A stretch of 64,000 nt of DNA from positions 4,408,851-4,472,850 of the forward strand of contig NZ_JYKO02000001.1 of assembly GCF_000949385.2 (NCBI RefSeq), in the 5' to 3' direction. Position 1 is the first letter of the stretch, and each line of letters begins with the position of its first letter. The notes beneath the pieces were generated by a model, which ran no database searches, was not told the DNA's origin, and was given only the letters and a program-made list of their open reading frames with translations. The position numbers were made by a program, and so were the translations under genes. This document shows, in pieces, positions 25,856 to 34,393 of this stretch. The DNA is from Pseudomonas sp. LFM046. Its GTDB lineage: Bacteria; Pseudomonadota; Gammaproteobacteria; Pseudomonadales; Pseudomonadaceae.

Positions 25856-27424
25856 TTACCCCGCCATCCTGCGCAGGGCGTCCTTGGTCACCTTGCCGGC
25901 CGCGTTGAGGGGCATGGCATCGACCAGCAAGGCGCGGCGCGGCACCTTGTAATTGGCCATCTGCTCACGGCACCAGCCGAGGAAGGCCTGGGTATCCACC
26001 GGCTGGCCTGCGGCGGGCAGCAGGAAGGCCATGGCCACCTCCCCCAGGCGCTCGTCGGGAATGCCGATGACCGCGGCCTGGGCCACCCCCGGATAGCGCA
26101 GGATGACCTGCTCGATCTCCGCCGGGTACACGTTGAAGCCGCCGGTGATGAACATGTCCTTGAGGCGGTCGGTGATGCGCAGGTAACCGTCCTCGTCGAG
26201 CACGCCGACATCGCCCGTGTGCAGCCAGCCATCGGCATCGATGGCTTCGGCCGTGGCCTCGGGGTTGTTGAAGTAGCCCTTCATCAGGTTGTAGCCGCGC
26301 ACCAGCAGCTCCCCCGGTTCGCCGGTCGGCACCGGGTTGCCGGCGCCATCGACGCAGCGCACTTCCACGTCCGGGAAGGCGCGGCCCGAAGTGGTGGCGA
26401 TCCGTTCTGCGGAGTCCCCCGGACGGCAAATGGTGACGAAGCCGCACGCCTCGGTCAGGCCGTAGGCGGTGACGATGGTCTCGAAGCCCAGCTCGCTGGC
26501 CATGCGCCGCACCATTTCCACCGGCACCGAGGCGGCGCCCGTGACCGCCACGCGCAGGCTGGAGAGGTCGTATTGCTGGCGATCGGGGTGGCTGAGAATC
26601 GACTGGTACAGCGTCGGCGGGCCTGGCAATACGGTAATGCGTTCGCGGGCGACCCGCTCCAGCATCACCGGCACGTCGAAGATCTGCTGCGGCAGGATGC
26701 AGCAGCCGCGCATCAGCGCCGCCAGCCAGCCGGCCTTGTAACCGAAGCTGTGGAAGAAGGGATTGACGATCAGGTAGCGGTCGCCCTGGCGCAGGCCGAC
26801 CATGGCGCTCCAGTCGCGGACGATGCGCAGGTTCTGGCCGTGGGCGGTCATCACGCCCTTGGGCTTGCCGGTGGTGCCGGAGGTGAACAGCAGGTCGGAC
26901 AGGCTGTCCTGGTTCACGTCGCCTTCGCGCACCGCCAGTTCCGCCGGCGAGACTTCATTGCCCAGGGCCAGGAACGCGTCCCAGCCCAGGCAGCCCGGCG
27001 AATCCCCACGCAGGCAGACGCGCGTGCGCAGCTCGTGCAGCGCCTCGCCGGCCAGCAACGCCGGGTAGTCGGTGCCGAGGAACTCGCCGATCACGAACAG
27101 CAGGCTGGCGCCGCTCTCGCGCAGGATGAAGCCGGCCTCGGAACCCTTCATGCGGGTGTTCAGCGGCACCAGCACGGCGCCCACGCTCTGCAGGGCGATG
27201 GCGGCGACGATCCACTCGTGGATGTTCGGCGCCCAGATGGCCACGCGCTCGCCGGCCTGCACCTCAAGCGCCAGCAGGGCGCGGGCGGCCTGGCGGCGCA
27301 GCTCGTCGAGCCGGTGATAGCTGATGCGGGTGCTGGCGTCCTCGATGGCCATGGACTCGCCGTAACGGGTCGCGGCGGCGGCCAGCAGTTCAGGGATGGT
27401 CAGGGCGCTTTCCAGGTCGGTCAT
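25856..27424 (-). CDS. FadD3-like acyl-CoA ligase 2 (catabolic cluster)
   Basis: A 522-residue ANL-superfamily ligase, clearly paralogous to 7991-9550. Conserved segments are DLLFTSGTTGKPKGVM, NPFFHSFGYKAGWLAAL, VTAYGLTEACG, TGDVGVLDEDGYLRITDRLKDMF and NAAGKVTKDALR. All residues expected for adenylation and thioester formation are visible. The FadD3-like type suggests a carboxylated alicyclic acid as substrate. Two similar ligases in one locus suggest two different acid intermediates or two entry substrates. It is the second gene after SDR 5 (63-nt gap), under dyad F. Confidence 0.88.
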   Translation of the reverse strand: MTDLESALTIPELLAAAATRYGESMAIEDASTRISYHRLDELRRQAARALLALEVQAGERVAIWAPNIHEWIVAAIALQSVGAVLVPLNTRMKGSEAGFILRESGASLLFVIGEFLGTDYPALLAGEALHELRTRVCLRGDSPGCLGWDAFLALGNEVSPAELAVREGDVNQDSLSDLLFTSGTTGKPKGVMTAHGQNLRIVRDWSAMVGLRQGDRYLIVNPFFHSFGYKAGWLAALMRGCCILPQQIFDVPVMLERVARERITVLPGPPTLYQSILSHPDRQQYDLSSLRVAVTGAASVPVEMVRRMASELGFETIVTAYGLTEACGFVTICRPGDSAERIATTSGRAFPDVEVRCVDGAGNPVPTGEPGELLVRGYNLMKGYFNNPEATAEAIDADGWLHTGDVGVLDEDGYLRITDRLKDMFITGGFNVYPAEIEQVILRYPGVAQAAVIGIPDERLGEVAMAFLLPAAGQPVDTQAFLGWCREQMANYKVPRRALLVDAMPLNAAGKVTKDALRRMAG

Positions 27425-27487
27425 GGGCTTTTCTCGGGCGCGACGGGGCGACGGCCGGAAAGTCCGGCCGCTGCAGGGAGGTTGGAA

Positions 27488-28261
27488 TCAGGCTTGCGGG
27501 GGTGCGAAGCGGCGGCCGGCGGAGAAACCGCCGTCCACGGCGATCATCTGGCCGCTGACGAAGGAAGACTCATCGGACGCCAGGAACAGCGCCACGTTGG
27601 CCACTTCCACCGGCTGCCCGGCACGGCACAGCATGTGCTGGGAAGCGAAGTAGGCGTGGAACTCCTTCTGCTCCTTGACCATCTGCGTCATGGGGGTGTC
27701 GATCAGCCCCGGGCACAGGCCATTGACGCGAATGTTGGCGTAACCGTAGTCGATGGACATGGAGCGGGTGAGCTGGCTGATACCGCCCTTGGCGGTGTTG
27801 TAGGCGGCGTTGCCGTCGCAGCCCTGGAGGCCGAAGATCGAGCCGAAGTTGATGATCGAGCCGCTGCGCTGGGCGACCATCTGCGGCAGGGCGTACTTGC
27901 TGGTGAGCATGCTGCCGGTGAGGTGAATCTCCAGCACGCGGCGCCATTCCTCGGTGCTGGTTTCGGTGATGCTGCCACGGCTGGCGATGCCGGCGGCGTT
28001 GACCAGCGCATCGATGCGGCCGAAGCGCTTCACCACGTCATCCATCACCGCCTGCACCCGGTCCTCGTCACGCACGTCCAGGGTCATGAACAACGGCGCC
28101 AGCGGCAGCCCTTCCAGGCTCGCGGCAGCCTCAGGGCGCGGCTCGCCCATATCCAGCCCGACCACCTGTGCGCCTTCCTCGGCGAAACGGCGGACGCAGG
28201 CCAGACCGATACCCGATGCGGCGCCGGTAATGACGGCAACCTTGTTCGCAAGACGTGCCAT
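27488..28261 (-). CDS. Short-chain dehydrogenase/reductase (SDR 5)
   Basis: A 257-residue classical SDR. Motifs are TGAASGIG, D38 in VVGLDMGEP (NAD preference), NAAG, the Ser in NFGSIFGLQG, YxxxK in AAYNTAKGG, and VDGGF near the C-terminus. AGGAAGATCC precedes the ATG. It is the first gene of a two-gene unit with CoA ligase 2. The perfect dyad F lies 48 bp upstream. Confidence 0.87.
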   Translation of the reverse strand: MARLANKVAVITGAASGIGLACVRRFAEEGAQVVGLDMGEPRPEAAASLEGLPLAPLFMTLDVRDEDRVQAVMDDVVKRFGRIDALVNAAGIASRGSITETSTEEWRRVLEIHLTGSMLTSKYALPQMVAQRSGSIINFGSIFGLQGCDGNAAYNTAKGGISQLTRSMSIDYGYANIRVNGLCPGLIDTPMTQMVKEQKEFHAYFASQHMLCRAGQPVEVANVALFLASDESSFVSGQMIAVDGGFSAGRRFAPPQA

Positions 28262-28309
28262 GGATCTTCCTCGCTCTTGTTCTAATGGGAGTGGAGCCTG
28301 CGCCGCAGT

Positions 28310-28327
28310 CTAACCCCGGCGGGTTAG
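28310..28327 (-). promoter_or_regulatory. Cluster dyad F, upstream of the SDR 5-CoA ligase unit
   Basis: CTAACCC-N4-GGGTTAG, the only perfectly symmetric member of the set; it ends 48 bp before the SDR 5 start. Confidence 0.72.
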
Positions 28328-28402
28328 CCTGTTGATCGTCCGTTGAGACTACGCCCAGGCTCATTGTGGGAGCGATATCAATCGCGAAAGCCGCATAGCG
28401 GC

Positions 28403-28488
28403 CGTAGGGTGGATCACGCTTTATCGATCCACCACCGGCGCCCACCGGAAACACCGCCGGTGGAAGTGAAAAGCGACTTCCACCCTAC
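28403..28488. repeat. Family B palindromic repeat
   Basis: GTAGGGTGGATCACGCTT at the left end and AAGCGACTTCCACCCTAC at the right end frame nested inner arms (CCACCACCGGCG / CGCCGGTGG). A full second copy lies at 34141-34224. The 394-bp gap 28262-28655 contains this repeat, dyad F, a short family-D-like stretch (about 28484-28545) and the terminator at 28572-28600, and no gene. Confidence 0.8.
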
Positions 28489-28571
28489 ACACTTCGTGTG
28501 ATGGGTTTCGCAGGCTCGCGGAACGCCGCCCGACCCATCCTACAAAAGCAGTCCCTGCGCCCTCGGGTGCC

Positions 28572-28600
28572 AAAAAAAATGCCCGGCCAAAGCCGGGCAT
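28572..28600 (-). terminator. Intrinsic terminator of the flavin reductase-to-reductase operon
   Basis: On the minus strand a 9-bp stem (28592-28600 with 28579-28587) with a 4-nt loop is followed by eight T residues. It lies 56 bp after the stop of the KshB-like gene. Confidence 0.88.
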
Positions 28601-28655
28601 AAAGGCACAGACATACACGCTCAATACCACCCCGCAGGGCGGCAGGACCCGGCTG

Positions 28656-29723
28656 TCACCCCGGGAACCTCAGTTTCAGCCGCGCGCTGCCCGGGCGGCC
28701 CTGGCACGCCAGGGTCCAGCCTTCGGCCAGTTCGGCGGGGCTGAGAATATCGTTACGGGAAAGGACCACTTCGCCCTCCTCCACCTTGCACATGCAGGCG
28801 CCGCAGAAGCCCTCCTCGCAGGAGTAGGGCGCATCGAGGCCTGCGTTGCGCATGCTTTGCAGCAGCGTCTCGCCCGGCTGGGTGGACACTTCGCTGAGCT
28901 GGCCATCCAGTTCCACCAGCAGTTGCTCCAGCACGGTACCCGTCGGCGCCGGTGCGTCCTCCACCACCGCATCCGGATCGGGCGGCGACACGAAGCGCTC
29001 CACGTGGATGCGATCCATGCTCTCACCGGCCGCCAGCAGGGCCCGCTCCACGGTGTCCATGAACGGCCCCGGTCCGCAGATGTAGAACTCCGCACCGGCG
29101 TGGCTACGCACCAGTTGGCGCACTTCGCCGTCCGTGAGGAAGCCCTGCACCGAATCCAGCACATGGATCACTTCCAACTGGTCGACGTGGGCCTTGGCCA
29201 GCGCCTTCAACTCATCGCGGAAGATCACCGAGGACTCGTCGCGGTTGGCGTACACCAGCTTGATGCGGCGCTGACTGGTCTTCAGCGCCGACTTGAGGAT
29301 GGAGAACACCGGGGTGATCCCCGAGCCGCCACCGAACAGCACCAGGTCATGCTCGCCGGCGCGCAGGTGGAAATGCCCGGCCGGCGGCAGGACGTCCAGC
29401 AGGTCGCCGGCACGCACCTGGTCGTTGAACCAGTTGGACACCCGGCCGCCGTCCACCCGCTTGATGGTGACCTTCGGCAGGGTGTCGCAGTCCGGCGAAC
29501 TGGACATGGAATAGCAGCGCGTCAGTCGTTTGCCGCCGACCATCACACGGAAGCTGAGGAACTGCCCCGCCTTGTAGCGGAAGCGCTCTTCCTGCCCCGC
29601 CGGAATCCGCAGCACGACGGAACGGCTGTCGTGGGTTTCGGCGATCACCTCGGCCACTTCCAACTGGAAGCCACCGGACTGCTGGTTTTCGATCACGATT
29701 GGCTGCGCGCTACCCATGTCCAT
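28656..29723 (-). CDS. KshB-like FAD/[2Fe-2S] oxygenase reductase
   Basis: A 355-residue electron-transfer protein with an N-terminal FAD domain (RCYSMSSSP binds flavin), an NAD domain (FGGGSGITPVFS and YICGPGPFM), and a C-terminal plant-type ferredoxin with CEEGFCGACMC plus a later Cys in TLACQG as the four cluster ligands. This is the KshB/PaaE/Hmp-like order. It would pass electrons from NADH to the KshA-like Rieske oxygenase at 13775-14857, although it lies in a different operon 14 kb away. It is the last gene of its operon, 7 nt after SDR 6, and is followed by a terminator. Confidence 0.9.
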   Translation of the reverse strand: MDMGSAQPIVIENQQSGGFQLEVAEVIAETHDSRSVVLRIPAGQEERFRYKAGQFLSFRVMVGGKRLTRCYSMSSSPDCDTLPKVTIKRVDGGRVSNWFNDQVRAGDLLDVLPPAGHFHLRAGEHDLVLFGGGSGITPVFSILKSALKTSQRRIKLVYANRDESSVIFRDELKALAKAHVDQLEVIHVLDSVQGFLTDGEVRQLVRSHAGAEFYICGPGPFMDTVERALLAAGESMDRIHVERFVSPPDPDAVVEDAPAPTGTVLEQLLVELDGQLSEVSTQPGETLLQSMRNAGLDAPYSCEEGFCGACMCKVEEGEVVLSRNDILSPAELAEGWTLACQGRPGSARLKLRFPG

Positions 29724-29730
29724 CTCCGCG

Positions 29731-30489
29731 TCAAATCAGGCCGCTGATGGTCTGCGCATTGTCGATGCGCAGCTCGCTGCCGTTGATGAAGCGCGACTCG
29801 TCCGAGGCGAGGAAGAGCACCAGGTTGGCGATGTCGCGCGGGGAGCACATGCGGTTCTTCGGGTCCTGGTCCAGCACGTCCTGCGGCACGTTCTGGAGGC
29901 CCGTCAGCGGCTGGGTCATCGGCGTGTTGATGCCGTCCGGGTGCACGCTGTTGCAACGGATCCGGTAGCCCTGCTGCTTGCAGTGCACCGCGACGGAGCG
30001 GGTCAGCGCGGCCACCGCGCCCTTGGAGGCGGAGTAGGCGCAGAAGGCCGGCATGCCACCCAGGGCGGCCACCGACGACATGTTGATGATGGAGCCGCCG
30101 CCGCTGTCCTTCATCGCCGCGATGGCGTACTTGCAGCCGAGGAAGTAGCCGTCGCTGTTGACCCGCTGGATCTTCTGCCAGAGCTCCAGGCTGGTGTCCT
30201 CGATGCTGGCCAGGGCGAGGATGCCGGCGTTGTTCACCAGCACATCGAGGCGGCCGAAGGTTTCCAGGGTGACCTTGATGACGTTCTGCCAATCGGCTTC
30301 GCTGGAAATGTCCTGGCGCACGAACACCGCGTTCGCGCCGATCTCCGCGGCGACCTGGCGGCCGGCCTCGTCGTTGAGGTCGGTGAGCACCACTTTCGCC
30401 CCTTCGCTGGCCAGCAGCAGCGCATCGTCGCGCCCCGCCCCGCTGGCGGCACCGGTAACGATGCAAACCTTGCCTTCGACTCGTTTCAT
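29731..30489 (-). CDS. Short-chain dehydrogenase/reductase (SDR 6)
   Basis: A 252-residue SDR related to hydroxysteroid-dehydrogenase-type SDRs. Motifs are TGAASGAG, VVLTDLND, NNAG, the Ser in NMSSVAALGG, and YxxxK in CAYSASKGA. The PDG of SVHPDGINTPM replaces the common PGxxxTPM. The ATG overlaps the stop of the flavoprotein gene by 4 nt. A CA motif (AACAACAA) overlaps the start codon itself. Confidence 0.87.
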   Translation of the reverse strand: MKRVEGKVCIVTGAASGAGRDDALLLASEGAKVVLTDLNDEAGRQVAAEIGANAVFVRQDISSEADWQNVIKVTLETFGRLDVLVNNAGILALASIEDTSLELWQKIQRVNSDGYFLGCKYAIAAMKDSGGGSIINMSSVAALGGMPAFCAYSASKGAVAALTRSVAVHCKQQGYRIRCNSVHPDGINTPMTQPLTGLQNVPQDVLDQDPKNRMCSPRDIANLVLFLASDESRFINGSELRIDNAQTISGLI

Positions 30490-32162
30490 TGTTGTTCTCC
30501 TTTGGAAGCCTTGGTGGCCCGCACCAGACCGGCCACGTGAGCGCCGGCGCGGCGTCCCGAGTAGACACAGTCAGCCAGGGACAAGCCGGATACATAGAAA
30601 TTGGACGCGACGCCCACCGCATTGCGGCCGGCGCTGAACAGGCCGGGAACCGGCTGGCCGTCGTGGTTGAGCACCTGGCCACTGCGTTCGCAGACCCGCA
30701 GCCCGCCGAGGGTGATCACCGGACAGGGGTAGAGCTTGCTGGCGAAGGACAGGTCCAGGGCGTACCAGGGGCCCTGTTCCAGGGAGACCAGGAAACCGCG
30801 CGACTTGCCCAGGGCATCTTCGCGTTCGCCACGGGCAACGGCGTTGTAATCCGCCAGGGTCCGCGCCAGGGCCTCGGGAGGCAGGCCGATACGCTCTGCA
30901 AGCTGGGCGACGCTGTTGCCACGCCGGGCGTTGAACAGCAGGTTGAGCAGGGCCGGCAGGCGCTGGAACGACCAGACCTTGCCCGGGCCGATCTGCGCGA
31001 ACGCCTCGCGGAACAGCGCCCGGTTGATGATCAGGATGGCGCGGCCGCCCTGCTCTTCCACCATGGCGTGGCCCAGCTTGGCGCCGTAGACCTCTTCGTT
31101 GCAGTAGCGCTGCCCGACGGCGTTGACGATCACGCCCCTGGCCCAGGCCAGCGGGGGATTGATGAAGCGCCAGGCACTTACCTTGTCCATGCGCTGCAGC
31201 GTGCCGCCGGCACTGCGCCCAAGGCGCAGGCCACTGCCGTTGCAACCGCTGGTGCCCAGGGGCAGGCCATCCAGGTAGCGCGGCGCATGCACAGTCAGCA
31301 TCGCGCGGTTGAACACGAAACCACCGGCCGAGAGCAGCACGCCGTGCAGCGCGCGGATCAGTCGGCGCTCCCCATGGGCCAGCTCCAGTTCCCGGACCTT
31401 GCGCCGCAGGCGCTCGGCCAGGGGCGGCGCGTAGGGATGCAGCGCGTCGGTCCAGCGCGCCAGGCGCGCATGCCGTCGCGCGGCCGGGCTGCCGGCTGGA
31501 ATTTCCCAGGCCTCGACGCCAATCACCCGGCCGCTGGCATCCGTCACCAGACGGCGCACTTCGCACTGGCTGCGCAGGCGCACACCCTGGCGCAGCGCAC
31601 TGGCCTTGAGCGGGTTGTAGAGGTTGTAACCGGACATCCCGGAGCCCAGGGCACGGTGCCCACGGGGCGCCGGCTGGGCCGTGGCGGCGTAGCTCGGCAC
31701 GGCCTCGTTGCCGGAGTAATAGAGAAAGTATTTGTCGCTCGGATAGGACGTCTTCATCGGCGGCACGCTGCCCTGGAAGCCGGCGCCCTGCCGTTCCAGC
31801 CAGGCCAGGTTGTCGCGGCTGCGCTCGCAGAAGTCCCGCAGGGTCTCCTCGGACACCGCGTCACCGACCTCCTGACGGAGGTAATCGAACATCGCCTGGG
31901 GCGAGTCCTTGATGCCGGCCTCCGCCTGGTGCGGGGTGCCGCCACCGGCATAGACCACGCCGCCACTGCGGGCCGTGGCACCGCCACCGGCGAAGCGCTC
32001 CAGCGCCAGCACGGATACGCCCTGGCCGCGCGCCTCCAGGGCGGCGCAGACACCTGCACCGCCAAGGCCCACGACCAGCAGGTCGGCGCTGTCATCCCAG
32101 CTGAGCCGGGCGGCATCGGCGACCTGCAGCGGGCTGTCGAGACCCGGCTCCATGGCGGTCAT
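30486..32162 (-). CDS. KstD-like FAD-dependent dehydrogenase (FAD_binding_2 family)
   Basis: A 558-residue flavoprotein of the fumarate reductase/3-ketosteroid-delta1-dehydrogenase superfamily. The ADP-binding motif is VGLGGAG (residues 31-37) with an acidic residue (E55) after the second strand. The C-terminal FAD signature is GLFSAGRNAVGVASNFYVSGLSLAD. The overall layout matches KstD-type enzymes that introduce a ring double bond next to a keto group. The Tyr-x3-Gly active-site spacing of characterised KstD enzymes is not exact here (FYVSG), so the reaction may differ. It follows the flavin reductase by 9 nt and overlaps SDR 6 by 4 nt. Confidence 0.8.
   Translation of the reverse strand: MTAMEPGLDSPLQVADAARLSWDDSADLLVVGLGGAGVCAALEARGQGVSVLALERFAGGGATARSGGVVYAGGGTPHQAEAGIKDSPQAMFDYLRQEVGDAVSEETLRDFCERSRDNLAWLERQGAGFQGSVPPMKTSYPSDKYFLYYSGNEAVPSYAATAQPAPRGHRALGSGMSGYNLYNPLKASALRQGVRLRSQCEVRRLVTDASGRVIGVEAWEIPAGSPAARRHARLARWTDALHPYAPPLAERLRRKVRELELAHGERRLIRALHGVLLSAGGFVFNRAMLTVHAPRYLDGLPLGTSGCNGSGLRLGRSAGGTLQRMDKVSAWRFINPPLAWARGVIVNAVGQRYCNEEVYGAKLGHAMVEEQGGRAILIINRALFREAFAQIGPGKVWSFQRLPALLNLLFNARRGNSVAQLAERIGLPPEALARTLADYNAVARGEREDALGKSRGFLVSLEQGPWYALDLSFASKLYPCPVITLGGLRVCERSGQVLNHDGQPVPGLFSAGRNAVGVASNFYVSGLSLADCVYSGRRAGAHVAGLVRATKASKGEQQ
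30489..30496 (-). promoter_or_regulatory. CA motif (Hfq/Crc-type) overlapping the SDR 6 start
   Basis: AACAACAA whose last base is the A of the SDR 6 ATG; AGGAG lies directly upstream. Hfq/Crc binding would cover the initiation region. Confidence 0.58.
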
Positions 32163-32171
32163 GGGCAGCCC

Positions 32172-32678
32172 TCAGCTCGCAGCGGCCAGCGACGGCGCGG
32201 TGGTGGTGTAGGCGCCGTTCAGGTAGACCAGCGGGCTGATATCCGCGCTGTTGTGAATCTCGGCGATACGGCCGATGAAGATGGTGTGGGTGCCGTAGCT
32301 GAACTTGCCGTCCTGCTGGCAGAGGATGGCCGACTGGGCATCGCCCAGGTAGGGAATGCCACCCTCACTGGTACGCCAGTCGCCGCGCTGGAAGCGCGCC
32401 TCGCCCTTGACCGGGCCGCTGCACAGGTGGGACAGCTCTTCCTGTTCCAGGCCGAGGATGTTGACGCAGAAGTCCGCGCCGGCATCCAGCACCGCATGCA
32501 GGGAGGCGGTCTTGTTCACACAGATGAGCAGCGACGGCGGCTCGGTGGAAAGCGAATCCACCGCCGTGGCGGACATGGCGAAACGCTCGCTGCCATTGCT
32601 GGTGGTAATGATGGTCACGGACTTCGCCAGACGACGCATCGCCTGGAGCATCGCGGCTTTCAGATCGGCCTGGCTCAT
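32172..32678 (-). CDS. HsaB-like flavin reductase of a two-component monooxygenase
   Basis: A 168-residue flavin-reductase-like protein. AMRRLAKSVTIITT at the N-terminus, SLSTEPPSLLICVNKTASLH and FCVNILGLEQEELS are typical of the HpaC/HsaB group that supplies reduced flavin to an acyl-CoA-dehydrogenase-fold hydroxylase. Such a hydroxylase is encoded divergently at 32934. It is the first gene of a four-gene operon (reductase, KstD-like, SDR 6, KshB-like). GAGGG lies upstream of the ATG, with AACAACAA just before it and dyad G 62 bp upstream. Confidence 0.88.
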   Translation of the reverse strand: MSQADLKAAMLQAMRRLAKSVTIITTSNGSERFAMSATAVDSLSTEPPSLLICVNKTASLHAVLDAGADFCVNILGLEQEELSHLCSGPVKGEARFQRGDWRTSEGGIPYLGDAQSAILCQQDGKFSYGTHTIFIGRIAEIHNSADISPLVYLNGAYTTTAPSLAAAS

Positions 32679-32690
32679 CGCACTGCCCTC

Positions 32691-32698
32691 TTGTTGTT
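32691..32698 (-). promoter_or_regulatory. CA motif (Hfq/Crc-type) before the flavin reductase
   Basis: AACAACAA followed by GAGGG on the minus strand, 13-20 nt before the start. The string AACAACAAGAGGG closely resembles the Hfq/Crc site of amiE in P. aeruginosa. Confidence 0.62.
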
Positions 32699-32740
32699 CT
32701 CACAGTGATGCCGATTCTTCGCCTTGACCCGCCCCGCAAC

Positions 32741-32758
32741 ATCGTCCGAGGGGACTAG
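32741..32758 (-). promoter_or_regulatory. Cluster dyad G, upstream of the flavin reductase operon
   Basis: Read toward the gene: CTAGTCC-cctc-GGACGAT. Both half-sites are identical to dyad J 5.2 kb away. It ends 62 bp before the start. Confidence 0.75.
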
Positions 32759-32788
32759 TCACTCCGACGGTCTGCCAGGCGACTTCCC

Positions 32789-32816
32789 TGTAGGGGGGAA
32801 TTCATTCGCCCCTACA
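32789..32816. repeat. Family A palindromic repeat between dyads G and H
   Basis: TGTAGGGG and CCCCTACA arms around GGAATTCATTCG, with one mismatch. It sits between the two divergent cluster promoters. Confidence 0.75.
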
Positions 32817-32846
32817 AAGACCGAGCCGCATGCACAGGCCGGGCAT

Positions 32847-32864
32847 ATGGTCCGTTTGAAGGAT
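32847..32864 (+). promoter_or_regulatory. Cluster dyad H, upstream of the HsaA-like gene
   Basis: ATGGTCC-gttt-GAAGGAT, ending 69 bp before the start. It is one of the weaker matches, but spacing and position agree with the set. Confidence 0.55.
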
Positions 32865-32925
32865 GCCGCCCCGATTGCCCATTGATTGAATGCCCGGCGA
32901 TGGGTGGAAAAGCCTTCAACCGGAG

Positions 32926-32933
32926 AACAACAA
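32926..32933 (+). promoter_or_regulatory. CA motif (Hfq/Crc-type) before the HsaA-like gene
   Basis: AACAACAA directly abuts the ATG at 32934, with CGGAG just upstream. Confidence 0.6.
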
Positions 32934-34118
32934 ATGCTCGACCACGACCTGATTCGCCAACGCCTGAAACAACGCGCCCGTGAACTCGTGCCGGTACTGC
33001 GCGAGCGCGCGCCCCTGGCCGCAAAGAACGGCCAGCTGCCCGAAGAGACGATCCGTGACTTCCAGGAAGCGGGCTTCTTCCGCATCCTCCAGCCCGCGCG
33101 CTGGGAGGGCTACGAGCTGGAGCCCAAGGACTTCTTCGAGGTGCAGATGACCCTCGCTGAAGGCTGCATGTCCTCGGCCTGGGTGCTGGGTGTGGTGGCC
33201 ATCCACAACTGGCAGCTGGCGCTGTTCGATGACCGTGCTGCGCAAGACGTCTGGGGCCAGGATTCGAGCGTGCTGATTTCCTCGTCCTATATGCCGGTGG
33301 GCAAGGTCACCCGCGTCGACGGCGGCTTTCGCCTCAGCGGCCGCTGGGGTTTCTCCTCCGGCAGCAAGCACTGCCAGTGGGCCTTCCTCGGCGCCATGGT
33401 GCCCCCGGCAAAGGAAGGCGACGGCCCGGACTACCGCACCTTCCTGGTTCCGCGCAGCGACTACAGCATCATCGACAACTGGGACGTGATGGGCCTGGAA
33501 GCCACCGGCTCCCACGATGTCCTGGTGGAAGACGTGTTCGTGCCCGAGCACCGCACCCACCGCTCCATCGACGGCTTCCTGCAGAACAGCCCGGGCAACG
33601 CGGTGAACACCTCGCCGCTGTTCCGTCTGCCGTTCGGTCAGATCTTCGTGCGCGCGGTGTCGTCCTCCACCATCGGCGCGCTGCAAGGGGCCATCGAGCT
33701 CTTCGTCCAGGCCAACAAGGGCCGCGTCGGGGTCAACGATGGCCGCAAGATCATCCAGGACCCCGGCGCCCAGACCGCCCTGGCCAACGCCATGGTCACG
33801 GTGGACGAATGCCGCACCGTGCTGCTGCGCAACTTCGAGCTGATGATGGAGCGCGCCAAGGCCGGCGAGGCGCTGACCATGGCCGAGCGGGTGAAGATGC
33901 GCTACGACTCGGCCATCGTCCCGGACAAGTGCGCCGAGGCGGTGAAGGCCCTGATGTACAACAGCGGTGCCTCCACCATCTTCCGCCAGCACGGTATCAA
34001 CCGCGCGTTCCGCGATATCCACACCGGCCGCGCCCACGTGGCCAACTGCCCGGGCAAGTACGCGCTCAATCTGGGCGGCGTGGAAATGGGGTTGGACAGT
34101 ACCGACTTCTTCCTCTGA
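32934..34118 (+). CDS. HsaA-like flavin-dependent monooxygenase (acyl-CoA dehydrogenase fold)
   Basis: A 394-residue group D flavin monooxygenase, the same length as HsaA, which hydroxylates 3-HSA in steroid degradation. Visible segments are the N-terminal helical domain (ARELVPVLRERAP), the middle beta domain (GFRLSGRWGFSSGSKHCQWAF and LEATGSHDVLVEDVFVPEH) and the C-terminal helical bundle (GASTIFRQHGINRAFRDIHTG). HsaA-type enzymes use FADH2 or FMNH2 from a separate reductase, here the divergent HsaB-like gene. I used ATG 32934 because CGGAG and the CA motif precede it; an upstream in-frame ATG at 32886 lacks both. A phenolic or enolic intermediate is the expected substrate type. Confidence 0.87.
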   Translation: MLDHDLIRQRLKQRARELVPVLRERAPLAAKNGQLPEETIRDFQEAGFFRILQPARWEGYELEPKDFFEVQMTLAEGCMSSAWVLGVVAIHNWQLALFDDRAAQDVWGQDSSVLISSSYMPVGKVTRVDGGFRLSGRWGFSSGSKHCQWAFLGAMVPPAKEGDGPDYRTFLVPRSDYSIIDNWDVMGLEATGSHDVLVEDVFVPEHRTHRSIDGFLQNSPGNAVNTSPLFRLPFGQIFVRAVSSSTIGALQGAIELFVQANKGRVGVNDGRKIIQDPGAQTALANAMVTVDECRTVLLRNFELMMERAKAGEALTMAERVKMRYDSAIVPDKCAEAVKALMYNSGASTIFRQHGINRAFRDIHTGRAHVANCPGKYALNLGGVEMGLDSTDFFL

Positions 34119-34140
34119 GGACCTTGCCAGCCCCGGTGAC

Positions 34141-34224
34141 GTAGGGTGGATCACGCTTCACCGATCCACCATCGGCGATGGGATCAACACCGATGGTGGA
34201 CATGAAAAGCGATGTCCACCCTAC
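34141..34224. repeat. Family B palindromic repeat
   Basis: A full second copy of the element at 28403-28488, beginning GTAGGGTGGATCACGCTT and ending TCCACCCTAC. It starts 22 bp after the HsaA-like gene, before dyad I. Confidence 0.8.
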
Positions 34225-34291
34225 GAAACCCCAATCACCCCCACGACGCCCGCCCTGCGCGGGCGTCGTGCTTTCCGGGCAACCAAGATGA

Positions 34292-34309
34292 CTAGTCTTT
34301 TTGGAGGAT
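34292..34309 (+). promoter_or_regulatory. Cluster dyad I, upstream of the LLM flavoprotein gene
   Basis: CTAGTCT-tttt-GGAGGAT, ending 84 bp before the LLM gene start. Confidence 0.6.
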
Positions 34310-34374
34310 TCCGGCGCTTTGCCGATCCCACACCATGCGTTCAAGCCCCGGAATTACGGGTTGACTGGATCAAG

Positions 34375-34382
34375 AACAACAA
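34375..34382 (+). promoter_or_regulatory. CA motif (Hfq/Crc-type) before the LLM gene
   Basis: AACAACAA followed by GGGCAAAG, 12-19 nt before the ATG at 34394. Confidence 0.58.
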
Positions 34383-34393
34383 GGGCAAAGCGC

